A stretch of 64,000 bases of DNA, from the NCBI RefSeq assembly GCF_000801105.2, contig NC_079515.1, forward strand, positions 38,325,920 through 38,389,919. The letters are read 5' to 3'. The position numbers and the translations under genes are program-made. Of the stretch, positions 48,555-62,706 are shown one piece after another (positions within the stretch are counted from its first letter, which is position 1; each line of letters opens with the position of its first letter). The notes below the pieces were generated by a model. It did no database searches. It had not been told where the DNA came from and worked only from the letters and a program-made list of their open reading frames with translations. Source of the stretch: Raphanus sativus. Taxonomy: Eukaryota > Streptophyta > Magnoliopsida > Brassicales > Brassicaceae.

Positions 48555-49565
48555 TTCACTTTTCTGGATCAGTTAGAGAGAAAACAGGAGAAGAAGAAGA
48601 ATCTAGAAACTCAACTTATAATCTTTCTCCCAAAACACACCCCTCATAGAGTTCATGTAATGGTTAAGTTGCGACTTTTAAAAGAACTGAAAAATGTCTA
48701 ATAAGAAGAATTTGAATCGGTCAAGTTTGTCACAACAAATCCTCCGATCACGTTGTCAATGATCCAAGCTGAGAGTCCATTGTCTATTGTGAGAGCCCAC
48801 TAACTGGCAACTTCGGTGGGACCCACCTCGAGTTCGTTATTTTATAGCTTGCCGCTCTTTTTTTTTTCTTTTCTTCTGTATTCTAACGCTTTCTTTATTA
48901 CATTGATTAACTAATGCACGAGTCTTGCTACACAGGTTTGATATTATATTTCTCTTGGGGTCAAATGTTATTAGATTTTGTTTTGATAGGTATTTTCAAA
49001 ACTTGTTAAATCATTAAGCATATAATCTACAGTTGTATATTCAAAGATGTAACACCAAAATTTTAGAATTCAGACATTTTTTATCTACAGTTGTGGTGGA
49101 ATATCTGCATCATAGTCCTGACTTGTCTATAGATATAGTAGAAGATCTAATGATTTATGTATTTGTGATTCTAAGTTTTCTTTGGTATTGTCAAGCTGTT
49201 AGTACTTAGTATGTGTTACCGTTGACTTTGATGACTAATTTGATTAATTTGTAAAAGATAATCTGAGTTTACTATACAGTTTTGTTCTCGGTTGATCTGT
49301 GTTCTGGCCAAAGACAACCTCACATTTTATAATTTTTAGATCTATCTCTAGTAATGAACAAAACAGAGAAAACACATGAAGAAGCTATTTTAAATTTGGA
49401 ATGACATTTAACTAAGCAAAGCTTATAGAGAGTTGTTGAGGATTCATTGTCAATATCAAGAAGCATCATTGCTAATATCTTTTAACACACAGAAGTTAAA
49501 AAAGAAGTCTAGTCCTGCAAAAGTGAGTAATCCAGACTATCCAGTAAAGGATCATCTAAAGGAAT
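48555..49565. other. Intergenic region with IQD promoter, no gene seen
   Basis: Leader and promoter of the IQD gene (minus strand) then AT-rich DNA and the S1FA 3' flank. No recognised element. Confidence 0.35.
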
Positions 49566-50234
49566 CTACTCGCCAGGAACTCGAACGCCTTGCTTCAGCT
49601 GCTCTTTCTTCATCTTCTTCTTAGAAACCGGCTTCTTCTTCCTCGGAGGCAGATTCTTCTGAGCGTAAGTGTAGAGGATGAAGTTTCCAACGAGGAATGC
49701 CAATAGCAACCCTCCAATCACAAGAAGAACAATCAGTCCCGGGTTGAGCCCTTTGCTTTCAATTTTCCCCTGTTTCACTGTTTCTTATTAGCAACTTGGA
49801 AAATGAAATCCAGATGCAAGAAGGTAGACAGAACACAAAAAAAAACAGATGCTTTGATCATCCATCCCTTGGCAAAATCAGTATGAGAAAGTGACACAAG
49901 TGCTCAACAATAACAGAACTCAAAAAAGAACTTTATGGAATCTGAATCATCTCACGCGTTACAATCACGTGAAATGGACTCACAATGCTAGCAATTCTTC
50001 TTTATAACCAGAACATCATGCAATTAAACCAAGAAGAGCAGAGTCTGATAATCAGGGACAGAAGCAACATAGAAGACAGGGAGATTTGATCTCAGTCAAA
50101 TGCAGATCCAGCGAATTCATCATCGAAAGCAACGAGATTTTGAACTCAAGAGTTCGAACAAGGAAACGCACAAGTAAACACATATGAGTTCAGAGGAGTG
50201 GATAAGAAGATCTTACAGAGAATTCATCGGCCAT
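49566..50234 (-). CDS. S1FA: S1FA-like small single-span membrane protein
   Basis: 73 aa. Two exons (minus): 50234-50217 (MADEFS) and 49769-49566. Exon 2 has [16 protein letters not shown], a strongly hydrophobic segment ([20 protein letters not shown]) then [20 protein letters not shown] and the basic tail ending [10 protein letters not shown]1FA was named as a DNA-binding factor from spinach, but the sequence has one clear membrane span followed by a basic tail, so a tail-type membrane topology is more consistent with what is seen. It is shorter at the N terminus than typical ~75-90 aa members. Splice phase 0 joins TCT|GGG. Corresponds to At3g09735. Confidence 0.88.
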
Positions 50235-51040
50235 TGGTACGAACGACTACGAGAGATCAGTTGTGAAGACTAAAACTTTTTTTCTAAGAAGATTCAGCAA
50301 ATAAATAACAGAGATCACTGCTACTAGTCCACGGGGTTAGTTTCCTCATGTATAAAATATTTGGGGTCAATCAGAAATAAAATAAAAGTAGGGGTGGTGA
50401 TCCATAAATACTCACACATACTACTTTTATTGTTCATGGTATTGCTGTATACTTTGTACAAGTAAGTTCCTAATACATACATAGAAAATGCATTGCAGAT
50501 ACAGTGAAATAAAAAAGCTGCGTTTAACAAACTAAACCTTTTGTCCTCTGCGGTGTGCTGAAGTAATGAGATAAACACAAAAGGGACACACATTGGGTGT
50601 CGATTGTGTGTGTGTGTGTGTTTGCTTGTTACCTTCTGTATCTCTGTGATGTTTCTACTAGAGATTCTTCTAAGTGCCAAAGACTATTGAAAGTTGTTTC
50701 TTACTGCACTTGAGTTATTCACATGTTGTTCAAGTCCTTACATGATGATATATATGATATCTATTCCTTTTTTATATTTTTGTACAATAAAGTACCAAAA
50801 AAAAGCTTTAACACACATTCACTAACATAAGAGATTACCCAGAAATAATTTTTGAACTCTTCCAGGTAATCATCACTACATGTGACATGACCAATATGTT
50901 CTCACATCTCTAAATAGATGGATCTCCATCCAGATGTCACGACCCAAAATGGTTTGATTTTTACACCATAAACCCGCTAGTGGGAACATGTGACCAGCAT
51001 TCAGGACCTCTGGCTTGAGTTTCATGATCCACAGATTGCT
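50235..51040. other. Intergenic region with S1FA promoter and RING gene 3' flank
   Basis: Contains a (GT)n tract at about 50605-50622. No gene seen; the minus-strand frame 50324-50680 spans the repeat and lacks family resemblance. Confidence 0.35.
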
Positions 51041-53254
51041 CTAACCTGCTGTCTGAGCTGGTGGTTGATCCACCTGACTACTACTGCTTGGAGGTTCATC
51101 TGCTCTCTGGATTCTCCTCCATTTTGCAAACTCGGCTAGACCCGTTTGCCCGCTCATGGTGAGCCCAAACCCGACCAATGTGGCTAAGAGAATGGACACA
51201 ACCGGCTTCATGTGAACCTTGCACAAAGTAAACCATCATAGATTAAGAGATAAAACAATTAAGAAGCAGAGAGAATCTTGTTAAGGAACTCTCACCAATG
51301 TGAAGAAAATGTGAGAGAAAAAAACTACAAGAGCGAACTGAACTGTGGCGTAAATCCAGATATATTGCTTCTTCACTACACAACAATGAACCAAGAGATC
51401 AAATAAACTGTAATGGGGAAGCAATTTTTTATTTTTTTACTGTAAGGAACTTGTTGTACCCATTGTTGTTGTCGTCATAGAGGCAAGAAGACCAAGAACG
51501 CAAGAGAATGGTAAAGATATTGCAATGGCTCCGGATTTCATTTTCGTAAGCTGTAACATGTTAATATAAGCTTGGTACAGAGAAGTGTAAGTATTCATAA
51601 ATTTACTAACTCTTACCAGAAGCTGCTCAAGGAAACAGAAGTATGCAAGCATGCTTACAATGACAAGTACTGGAACATCCTTCCACACACTGAAAGGAAG
51701 AGAGAGAGAACCAGTCAATAACAATTTCAAGGGGTGTTTGTTTAGATTTTGACTTGCCTGAAGTGAGAAGCCTCGGTATCAGCATCTCCAAAATTCCCCT
51801 GCGAGTTCTGCATGCGAAGAAGGGTCACAGGGAGATTCTGAACCTCTTGCTTGCAGACATCACATGTTCTGTTTCCTTTAATGGTGAACCATTTGATTGT
51901 ACATTCTTTGTGTGCAAGAGCTAGTTCACCTCTACACATACATTCCATCTTGAAAGCATCCGAGTCTTCTCCCAGTTCAACCATGCATATTCTGCACACA
52001 GCTTCTTCTTCAGGAACATCTTCTCCTCCATCAACATCCGTGTCTAAAAACATTACACCAAATATAAACATACCCAACCTTTCATGTCTGTTGGTTCTAA
52101 AGAAAAATACAAATGCTCTAACCGTTAAGTTTAATATTATTATTTCTTGGTGGCGTCATGTTCGGAGTAGGAATCACCCTGAAAACACCTGCTTGTCTTA
52201 GACTACCATCTTTGTTGAACGCTGGAACGGAGCGTGATCGATGAATAGGCAGTGGAGGCCCTTTTTTCTGTTGGACAAATTAAACCAACATTTAAGTAAA
52301 GCACAAGATAAAGCTAAATTTTATCTTACAAGCAAACTGCATTACTTTAAACATACTCTAACAAGACCAAGGACAAATACAAGACAAGAAAACACCTCCT
52401 TGTCAACGAGATAACAGCACAAAGCACAGTATAATTCACATGAGAATTAAACATAATCTAGTGAGACCAAGGCAAAGTACAAGACAAAGAAACGTCTCTT
52501 GCCAACAAGACAACAGCACAAAACCCACAGTATAACTAAGGTGACCAAGTTACTCACCATGGAAGTAACCGGATCAACCACATATCTCCCATGCGTGGAC
52601 CCAGGATTCGAGTGAGCTATAGGTGTTACAGGCAAGGACTCGGTTTTCTTCAACCTCGGAGTTAAAATATTACTGAGAGTCCACGTGGACCTGTCCCTGG
52701 CAGTAGGAGAGGAGGACGCTGCCCCAAAGGCCTCGATATCGCTGTTCCTGTTTCTGAAACTCAGCTTCGGGACTAGATTCTTCAAGCTATTATTATTATT
52801 AGGTTTGTTTCGTGAAGAGGAAGATGAGGGACTGAGTGATGCGCCACGCTGGCCTATCCTAGGGCTGGACATTGGAGAAAAGTTGACTCTTTTGGCGACA
52901 GGGCTCGATGTTAAGGACGCATTGCGTCTCGAGAGATCCTCCCCGGTGGTGTCTTCAGGTGTTGTTTTCAACACAATGCCTCGTCTCCATGGGTCTTCTT
53001 CTTGTGCAATCTCAGAAGAATCTCCTTCCTGTAACACCAAAAAGATCATTTCAAAATCTGATATGAAACAGAGACTTCTCTATCATTAAAAAGGCTAATC
53101 CTTTTTCGTAAACAGACTCGATCATTCTAGTTACAATCCTAAATTCAAATCAAACCACCAGAAGAGAGAGAGAAAAACAATATACCCTTTGAGGTGGAGA
53201 AGGGAGAGAGCCGCCGTGTTCTTCTTCTACGCGAGCTTGATCTCTACCATCCAT
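51041..53254 (-). CDS. RING-CH (RINGv/MARCH-type) membrane E3 ubiquitin ligase
   Basis: Eight exons (minus): 53254-53186, 53028-52558, 52267-52123, 52043-51758, 51689-51617, 51550-51460, 51375-51296 and 51217-51041, 463 aa. A long Ser-rich N-terminal region with repeated SP motifs leads to the RING-CH domain: [32 protein letters not shown] and [12 protein letters not shown]. This is the C4HC3 spacing with CxC, 7 residues, HxxC. Then come membrane segments: [60 protein letters not shown] and [20 protein letters not shown]. The intron after exon 4 has a GC donor (CAG|GCAAGT); using it restores [14 protein letters not shown], whereas reading through gives a stop within five codons. Plant relatives mediate ubiquitination at endomembranes. 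Corresponds to At3g09760. Confidence 0.92.
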
Positions 53255-53556
53255 CACCGTTTTGTGGGAACGAAACGAAACACACAGGAAAGCAGAGAAG
53301 AATCTAGGCTACAGAATCGTAAAACTGTAGCGAAGAATCAATCAGGAGAGTCCTGTTTTTGTGGGTTCCTGAGATTGATTTGTGTGAATGATTGATCGTG
53401 CATTCATTATATCACTGTCTGTTTCTCAGTTAAGTTATAAAAGGTTTTAAGTTTGGTCCGGCTCTTTTTTTGTTTTGTCAGTTTGTTATTTATTACATTT
53501 TGAGTAGTTTATTTATGGCGCATACTGGTAAGTTCGTTATTTGTGTTTTAAATAAA
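53255..53556. promoter_or_regulatory. Upstream region of the RING-CH gene
   Basis: 5' leader and promoter on the minus strand. No distinct element seen. Confidence 0.3.
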
Positions 53557-54535
53557 CTAGGTGTTTTCCTGCACCATGTGCAGAAATAAAAGTTTTAAAA
53601 AATAATTTATTTTAAAATACAAATTTTATTAATTTTTTATTTTGTTAATTTTGATTTTATTATTTGCTTACAATATATAATCTTAATTTAATCATATGTA
53701 AAACTTTAAGATTAAAAAAAATATTTTTATTCAATGTATATTTAGTAATATATATGTATATCTTTTTCTAAAATATATTCAATCAAATTTTGTAAATGTA
53801 AGAGAAAATTTTGTTAAGTGTATAATTATCAAAACATAAAACTAAATAATTTTCTAAAATTTATGGATATTAAAAATAAACTAATAGTATTGGATTAGAA
53901 AATTACATTTAAAAACTGTATAATTTTGAAGAATTGTTTTACTAATAATAATTATAAAATATAATTAACTTTTGAAAAATCCAAAATAATATTATATTTC
54001 TATTTATAACATTATATTATTTATTGCTAAATTAATGATGATCTATGAGTTATTACCATATTTTAAAATTTACTAAAAATACAAATCAATAATAAATGTA
54101 AATGTCTATGTCACTATTTAAAGAAAATTATATATTTTTTAAAAATGCATAGTATTTTGAAGAATTGTTTTTAAGTAATAAAAATTATATACTTATAAAA
54201 ATATTTCGAAATAATATTTCGAAATTTTAATTATTATTATATTTCTATTTAATTTATTATTTATTGTTATATTAATTATGATATATAAATTATTGCCATA
54301 TTTTAAAAACTTACCTTAAATATAAATCAATATTAAATGTAAATATGTCATAATTATCTTTAAGTTATTACCATATTTTTAAAAAATTATCTTAAATATA
54401 AATCACACTAAATGTAAATATCCATGTCATAATTTATTTCAAGCCATGTCATCAATGTTGGTGTGCCATGTCATAATTTTTCTTTTAAAATTAATATGGT
54501 GATGACACATGTCAAAATCACTTCTCAAATATAGA
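53557..54535 (-). mobile_element. Non-autonomous Helitron (about 0.98 kb) with internal tandem repeats
   Basis: On the minus strand it opens TCTATATTTGAGAAGTGATT at 54535, a common crucifer Helitron 5' end. It ends with the hairpin CTGCACATGGTGCAG, then GAAAACAC and CTAG at 53560-53557, followed by host T. The base before the 5' TC is G instead of the expected A, so the left junction may be mutated. The interior holds at least two diverged copies of a ~235-bp unit (about 53905-54135 and 54140-54365) and a third partial copy to ~54440. No coding capacity. Confidence 0.65.
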
Positions 54536-54828
54536 CTAGGGGATTTTTTTATCATAGTTCTGATATTTTATACTAGATTTTTAACGTATTCATTTCGATT
54601 ATTAAAGCATGGGTAATCTAAGCCAACTAGGTGTATATTTTAAGAAAAAAATCAATATAGTTTGTCTGATAATTCAGTAATATATGGTCAATGGTTTGAA
54701 TTTGAATATTTACAGCATATTTTGAACAATAGATATATTTTTCATCATTAACTTGTAAATAAGTAGTCTTTAATCTTAAGATCCGTAAAAAATAATAATC
54801 TTAAGATCCATACAACTTAATTGGTAGA
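54536..54828. other. AT-rich spacer between two Helitrons, no gene seen
   Basis: Contains ATAATCTTAAGATCC-type short direct repeats near 54770-54810. Confidence 0.35.
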
Positions 54829-55499
54829 CTAGATTTTGATCCGCGCTTTCAAAGCGCGGGTTTATATTTGGTGAATATTTTATATAATCACATTTATATA
54901 ATCCGTCTTGTATATGCATTTATATAACCCGTCTCATATATGTGTTTTATATCCGGGTTTATGTTCGGTTAAAACTATATTGTACATGTATTTTTAGGTT
55001 TTTAATTTTGAATTAGATATTTTAAATATAAATCAATATAACAGTTTTATAGTTTTGATCGGTGTTTTGAAACCCGACTCGGACCTGCGGTTGAACGAAT
55101 TACCGGTTTGTAACCCGGTATTTTTAATATTATGATTTTTTCTAATGATAAAACTAATTCGGTGATCATAAGTTGGAAATTTGTTTAAAATATATTTATA
55201 TTTTTCAAAATCGTTCTAAATGATAATGATTGTTGTCAAAATTAATAATTTTAGAATTAGAAAACCGGTGGTTAATAACAGTATCAAACATGGAAATAAT
55301 CGATGCAGTATCAAACAAAGAAATAATTGCAGGCCGAAATTAAATTAGAAAACCGGTGATTAATGACAAATCAAAAAATAATTAAGAAAAAATTGGCGCA
55401 GAATGTCCAGAATACCCTTAATGAATACAAATGAAAGGTTCTTCAGTAGGGGTAAAAAGAGTAAAAATCCAAAACATGCTTGTACTTTAATAGTATAGA
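54829..55499 (-). mobile_element. Non-autonomous Helitron (671 bp)
   Basis: Minus strand begins TCTATACTATTAAAGTACAA at 55499, preceded by host A. It ends CCCGCGCTTTGAAAGCGCGG (hairpin), ATCAAAAT, CTAG at 54832-54829, followed by host T. All canonical Helitron end features are present: TC start, hairpin close to the CTRR end, A-T insertion, no target duplication. No reading frame inside. Confidence 0.8.
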
Positions 55500-55923
55500 T
55501 GGATACAAAATAAATAATTAATTTTTAGATGGATGCAAAACAAAATGATAGACTAGAAAGGTATAGTTACAACAACAAAAAAGTAGTTGAAGAGTTTCTC
55601 TCTTTTCCTTTTTCATGATATTTTCCTAATTTTATCAGGATCATGGATATGAGTAATGCAGATACCAAGAGTTAATATTAAAATATAAAATCTTTCTAAA
55701 AGTATGTATGGTCAAAAATATTGGGTTGAGAAATTGCAGAAAAAAAGTAAAGAAAATATTTTTAAGTAAAGAAACAAGTCTTCATACTGCAATATCCGGT
55801 CTTCAAAAATATTCCAGCATTTGCACACATCATTATTACAAGATTATAAAACCCGGAGACAAATCCCATGAAAGGTACTCTTCATAGAAGTTGGAAGTGG
55901 GCATGCAATGCATATGAGGAAAC
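55500..55923. other. Spacer and zeta-COP 3' flank
   Basis: AT-rich with no gene seen. The zeta-COP 3' UTR lies at the right end. Confidence 0.35.
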
Positions 55924-56923
55924 TTATGTAAGCAGACTTCTTGCCAGATGTTCCCGAGCTGTTGCCAGTGCTTGAGTTAATGTCTGTAAACAAAATTTAA
56001 GATTAGCCAAAACAAAAACAAAACTGATCCAAAACTAAACCAAAAGACTATTAAGGGAAGATGTAATAGCCATCACCTGTTCAGAGAGTGAACCACTAGC
56101 TTCTGTGCTCTGCATTGCTACTTTCCCCGCAATGACGTTAGGGTCTGTTTCAAGAACCACCCTGAACACAAACAAACACATAATCAAACAATAGCTAAAT
56201 GCTAAGATAAACTCAAAGCAAATCTAAAGACTTGCATACATACCCCTGATCGACCATTTCATCCAGGCATAGAAAGATGAGATCCAAGTTCTCAAGAGCC
56301 TCCATCTTTTCCACATTGTTCCTGGTCAATAGAAAGAAGATGCATCAAACATTTAACTGTTTAAGGGGAAAATATTAAGATTAGTGAAGTCGAGTTAAAT
56401 ACCTCAGAAGAAGCGCAACAGCATCGAAAAAGCCTTGAAGAACCGAAGACAAGACGAGCTCATTTTCATTTTCGCCTCCAGTAACAAAGAAGTGAAGGTC
56501 CTGGGCGAACTTATAGACAATGATATTACTGTCCAACAATGTGATCTCAGCTGCACATAACACACACCCAAAAGCGATCGATTTGGAAACTGACTGTTAT
56601 ACTATAACACAGAGCCCCATGAAAAGACATGTGTGTGTGGGGTCTTGGTACCTTCAGTGCGAGCATTGGTCTTAGAGGTCTTGGAGAAGACATACTTCTC
56701 GAAAGTCAACTTGGCAGCATGAGTAGGCCAGTCATCGGAGTAATACTTGACAGCCACACGCTTCCCTTCAGAGTCTAGAAGAAGAATGTTCTTCACCAAA
56801 GGACATGAATCCTATTTCCAAATGGACAAGCAAGCAACAAAAGATCATGATAACAACTAAGCATTGATAAAAAAATGGAGGCTTTAAAAAAGCACTTACA
56901 TGAGTCCCGTGAAAGCCTGACAT
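55924..56923 (-). CDS. Coatomer subunit zeta (COPI, zeta-COP)
   Basis: Small subunit of the COPI coat that moves vesicles from the Golgi to the ER; pairs with gamma-COP. Six coding exons (minus): 56923-56900, 56811-56652, 56550-56403, 56321-56244, 56161-56077 and 55983-55924, 184 aa. Starts [20 protein letters not shown]; then [99 protein letters not shown] and [15 protein letters not shown]. This is the longin/clathrin-adaptor small-chain fold over full length. A strong acceptor (GTTTGCAG) 19 bases upstream of the ATG and a donor-like CCG|GTGTTT near 57179 indicate an intron in the 5' UTR, with the non-coding exon at about 57180-57290. Corresponds to At3g09800. Confidence 0.94.
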
Positions 56924-57290
56924 TGTTGAGTTCTCTCCACTGCAAACACACACACAAAAGCAAATAGTATTTTTTTTCCAGCGATTAAAACCACAATCAA
57001 TCATCAAAGCTAAGATTTTTATAGCATAGTTAAGCTTCCCCCAAATGGATCCACATATCAAATCACGATAAAACAAAAGGGTGATCTTTGATCACACAAC
57101 CCTAAGCTGATCCTAACACAAAAACCAAATTTTGAAATGCGATTGAAGATCTAAGAAAGCAATGTAGGATTAGAAACACCGGAATAGGAGATCGGAGAAG
57201 AATCAATGGAGGAGGAGGATTACGTTGATCTTTGAGATCCCACAAGCAGATTCGTCTCGAAGCTCGATGGATTTGATATGAATTGTTACA

Positions 57291-60021
<2,731 letters not shown>

Positions 60022-60933
60022 AATGGAAAGTCTCTCAAATCAAATACTTTTTAGTTTTTTTTTTTGTGATAAGAGACATGTCCTAAATATAAATAAACAT
60101 CATTGCTGCTTCCTTGTATCACCTCCTTTGAGCTATTGAGTGCTCTTTTTTTGGCTTGTTTCTGTTATTGTTAACCTTTTTTATCTCAGAACAAAAAAAA
60201 AAAGAGGAAATAAATATTATTACGATAGTAAATCCTTTTTATCACGGGGCACGAGCACCCATATTCACTTAAATAAAAAACCATATAATCTTTGTAAAGC
60301 CCTGACTTCAACAATTATGTTTTTCTCTTTGTAAATCCCTGAAAAACCTGACTTCAACGATTATGTTTTTCTCTTTTACTTAATTTAAAAAGTTTAACAA
60401 AAAAAAAAGTTAAAAAGCTTATCATAGTCATTACTCATTACTCATTAGTAAAGCCCCCACCCGACGGTAGGAACCGACATGGTAAATGTAGTTAGAAATC
60501 CATATATAGGCAACACACACTAATGGTCCTTGAAATGAGAAGCTTATAGTTTGTGGAGGTTCACTAAAATGCATGGTAGTGGAATCGAGTTATAAGTGTT
60601 GCTGCCCATGGGACAATGTCATATTCTGTTCTATACAATCAGAGATCATTTCATTAGTGTTCAGCATACTTTAAATGATGTCCGAGTACGTCAAGAAAAG
60701 AATATATGAATTCAAAAATATTCGAAACTTAAGTCTTAGAAAGCAACAGATAAAAGGAGATGGGAAAAACAATAAGAAAGGAATATGATACTTGTTCATC
60801 ATTCTTTTCTTCCATGGTTGCATTACGAGAAGTATATTCTTTTTAGAGAAACAGAAAACAAATTCTATAAAGTCAGTTTTTCTTCTTCGAGTGATTCTAT
60901 CACAACGAGATTTTTCTTTTTGTTGTAAAAATC
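60022..60933. other. Adenosine kinase 3' flank and promoter of the DC1 gene
   Basis: 3' UTR to about 60120. At 60300-60385 two direct copies of CCTGACTTCAAC-(A/G)-ATTATGTTTTTCTCTTT occur, the second preceded by CCCTGAAAAACC, so they echo the last coding bases of adenosine kinase (GAGAAACCTGACTTCAAC). The rest is AT-rich and ends in the leader of the DC1 gene. No gene seen. Confidence 0.4.
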
Positions 60934-62706
60934 ATGTATTCCGTCAACCATCCTCCTTCTCCTGACCATGGTTCTTTCCTCTTATGCCCTCTAATACGAA
61001 TGGGCATGGGCGAAGTAGATTACTGTTCAGACGACGGAAAGAGATATGTCACAATCAAAAGTTCATATTTTTCATCTGGTGGGCCTCGAAGCGATCATCA
61101 TATCCTCCGACCTTTATATGGGTGCAATAATAAAGAAGGAGAACCAACCGGTTTAACATGCAATGCTTGCTACCTAACCAAAGTCGGTACTACCTATTAT
61201 TTTTGTAATTGTGTTGGATGGGAAAGTACTTACCATAAAGAATGTGTTGAGGCTCCAACTGAGATCATTGTCCCAGGTTATCATCCCAAACATCCTCTAC
61301 AACTTTCAAGAGGTACTCGATCAGATCGCCGTATGGTATCTCATTGCTGTGGAAACCTTAATAAAGGTTATTTTTATTACTGTTCGATATGTGATTTTAG
61401 TATTCATCCAGTTTGTGCAACGACCATACTTCTTTCTATAGACCATCCAAAATGGCATGAGCATACGCTCATGTATTTTCACAGAAAAGCATCTCTGACT
61501 TGTAACATTTGTGGATTTAACGATGAGTGGTACTTTATCTACATATGTCTCCAGTGTGATTTTATTGTCCATAAAATGTGCATCTACTTACCACGAGTCA
61601 TAATGGTATCTCGGCATGATCATCGTCTATCTATTATTTCGGCCTTTCCTCACGGGAATTGGTTATGCGGAGTTTGCCACAAACAAGTGAAGAGAACTTA
61701 CAGCGGATATATTTGCATGAAAGGATGTGAATTTGCTGTGCATTCTTCATGCGCGACGCAAGCAGATGTGTGGGATGGAAGAGAACTTGAGGGCGAGCCA
61801 GATGAAGACGAAGACATCATGTCTTTCAATAAGCTTAGCGATGGTACAATACAATATTTTAATCATCTACACCATCCTTTGAGGCTTTTTGAGAAGATTG
61901 ATGGAGTCTATGACGAGAATACGTATTGCCAAGCATGTATTCTTCCTCTTCATGACGAAAATGTTTACAAATGTGAGAAATGTGATTTTAATCTTCACCA
62001 AACATGTGCAAATCTTCCTCGTAGAAAACAACATTTATTGCATGTACATCAGCTCATTCTACAAGAGGATTCTGAAAACTTCTACACATGCAACGCTTGT
62101 GATCGTTTTCGTCTACTCACTAGTTTGAAATATGTATGTTCCAAAGGTTGTGATTTTAGTATAGACATACGGTGTAGTATGGTTTCTGAGCCGTTCAAGC
62201 ATCCATGTCATCATCATCCTTTGTTTCTATCTAACACGAGACCTCGCAGAAGTTGTTGGATATGTTCATCGTCAAGTTCTACTCAATCCCTAGATTGCAT
62301 TATTTGCAACTTTTCTTTGTGTTTTTGTTGCACCACTTTACCATATAAAGTGAGGTACAAGCATGACAACAATTTCCTCAGGCTTTCACATGTGACAAGT
62401 CAAGTTGAACAGTATTGGTGTGAAGTATGCGAGGAAGAAATGACTTCAGGGTGGATCTATGCATGCAGCAGTTGTAACATCACACTCCATATTAAATGTG
62501 CAAATGGACATTTATATGAGAAACCTGGTGGAAGTTTCCAAACGGACGACCTGAAAGTTGATTTTCTTTCCAATAATAGTCTTACCCGACCAATCTGCTT
62601 TTGCTGTCGCCGTCGTAGCAAGTACAAACTACTTTTCAAACGGTTCGTAGACGAGTCTTGTGTTATACTTTGTTCTATGTCGTGTCTGCATGATACTATG
62701 ATATAG
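60934..62706 (+). CDS. Cysteine/histidine-rich DC1 (C1-like) domain protein
   Basis: Single exon, 590 aa. About seven C1-like zinc-finger units in tandem, each with an H-x-L/H-P-L start, a CxxC pair, a second Cys pair and CDF-x-(I/L)H-x-x-C. Examples are YYCSICDFSIHPVC, ICLQCDFIVHKMC, ICMKGCEFAVHSSC and YKCEKCDFNLHQTC. Unit five (CSKGCDFSIDIRC) has Asp in place of the ligand His and unit six (CIICNFSLCFCC) has Cys, so these two may fold or bind zinc differently. No signal peptide or membrane span. The family is large and expanded in crucifers, and most members have no known role; a few are linked to stress or pathogen responses. In Arabidopsis I do not recall a DC1 gene beside ADK1, so this copy is probably transposed. 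Confidence 0.85.
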   Translation: MYSVNHPPSPDHGSFLLCPLIRMGMGEVDYCSDDGKRYVTIKSSYFSSGGPRSDHHILRPLYGCNNKEGEPTGLTCNACYLTKVGTTYYFCNCVGWESTYHKECVEAPTEIIVPGYHPKHPLQLSRGTRSDRRMVSHCCGNLNKGYFYYCSICDFSIHPVCATTILLSIDHPKWHEHTLMYFHRKASLTCNICGFNDEWYFIYICLQCDFIVHKMCIYLPRVIMVSRHDHRLSIISAFPHGNWLCGVCHKQVKRTYSGYICMKGCEFAVHSSCATQADVWDGRELEGEPDEDEDIMSFNKLSDGTIQYFNHLHHPLRLFEKIDGVYDENTYCQACILPLHDENVYKCEKCDFNLHQTCANLPRRKQHLLHVHQLILQEDSENFYTCNACDRFRLLTSLKYVCSKGCDFSIDIRCSMVSEPFKHPCHHHPLFLSNTRPRRSCWICSSSSSTQSLDCIICNFSLCFCCTTLPYKVRYKHDNNFLRLSHVTSQVEQYWCEVCEEEMTSGWIYACSSCNITLHIKCANGHLYEKPGGSFQTDDLKVDFLSNNSLTRPICFCCRRRSKYKLLFKRFVDESCVILCSMSCLHDTMI

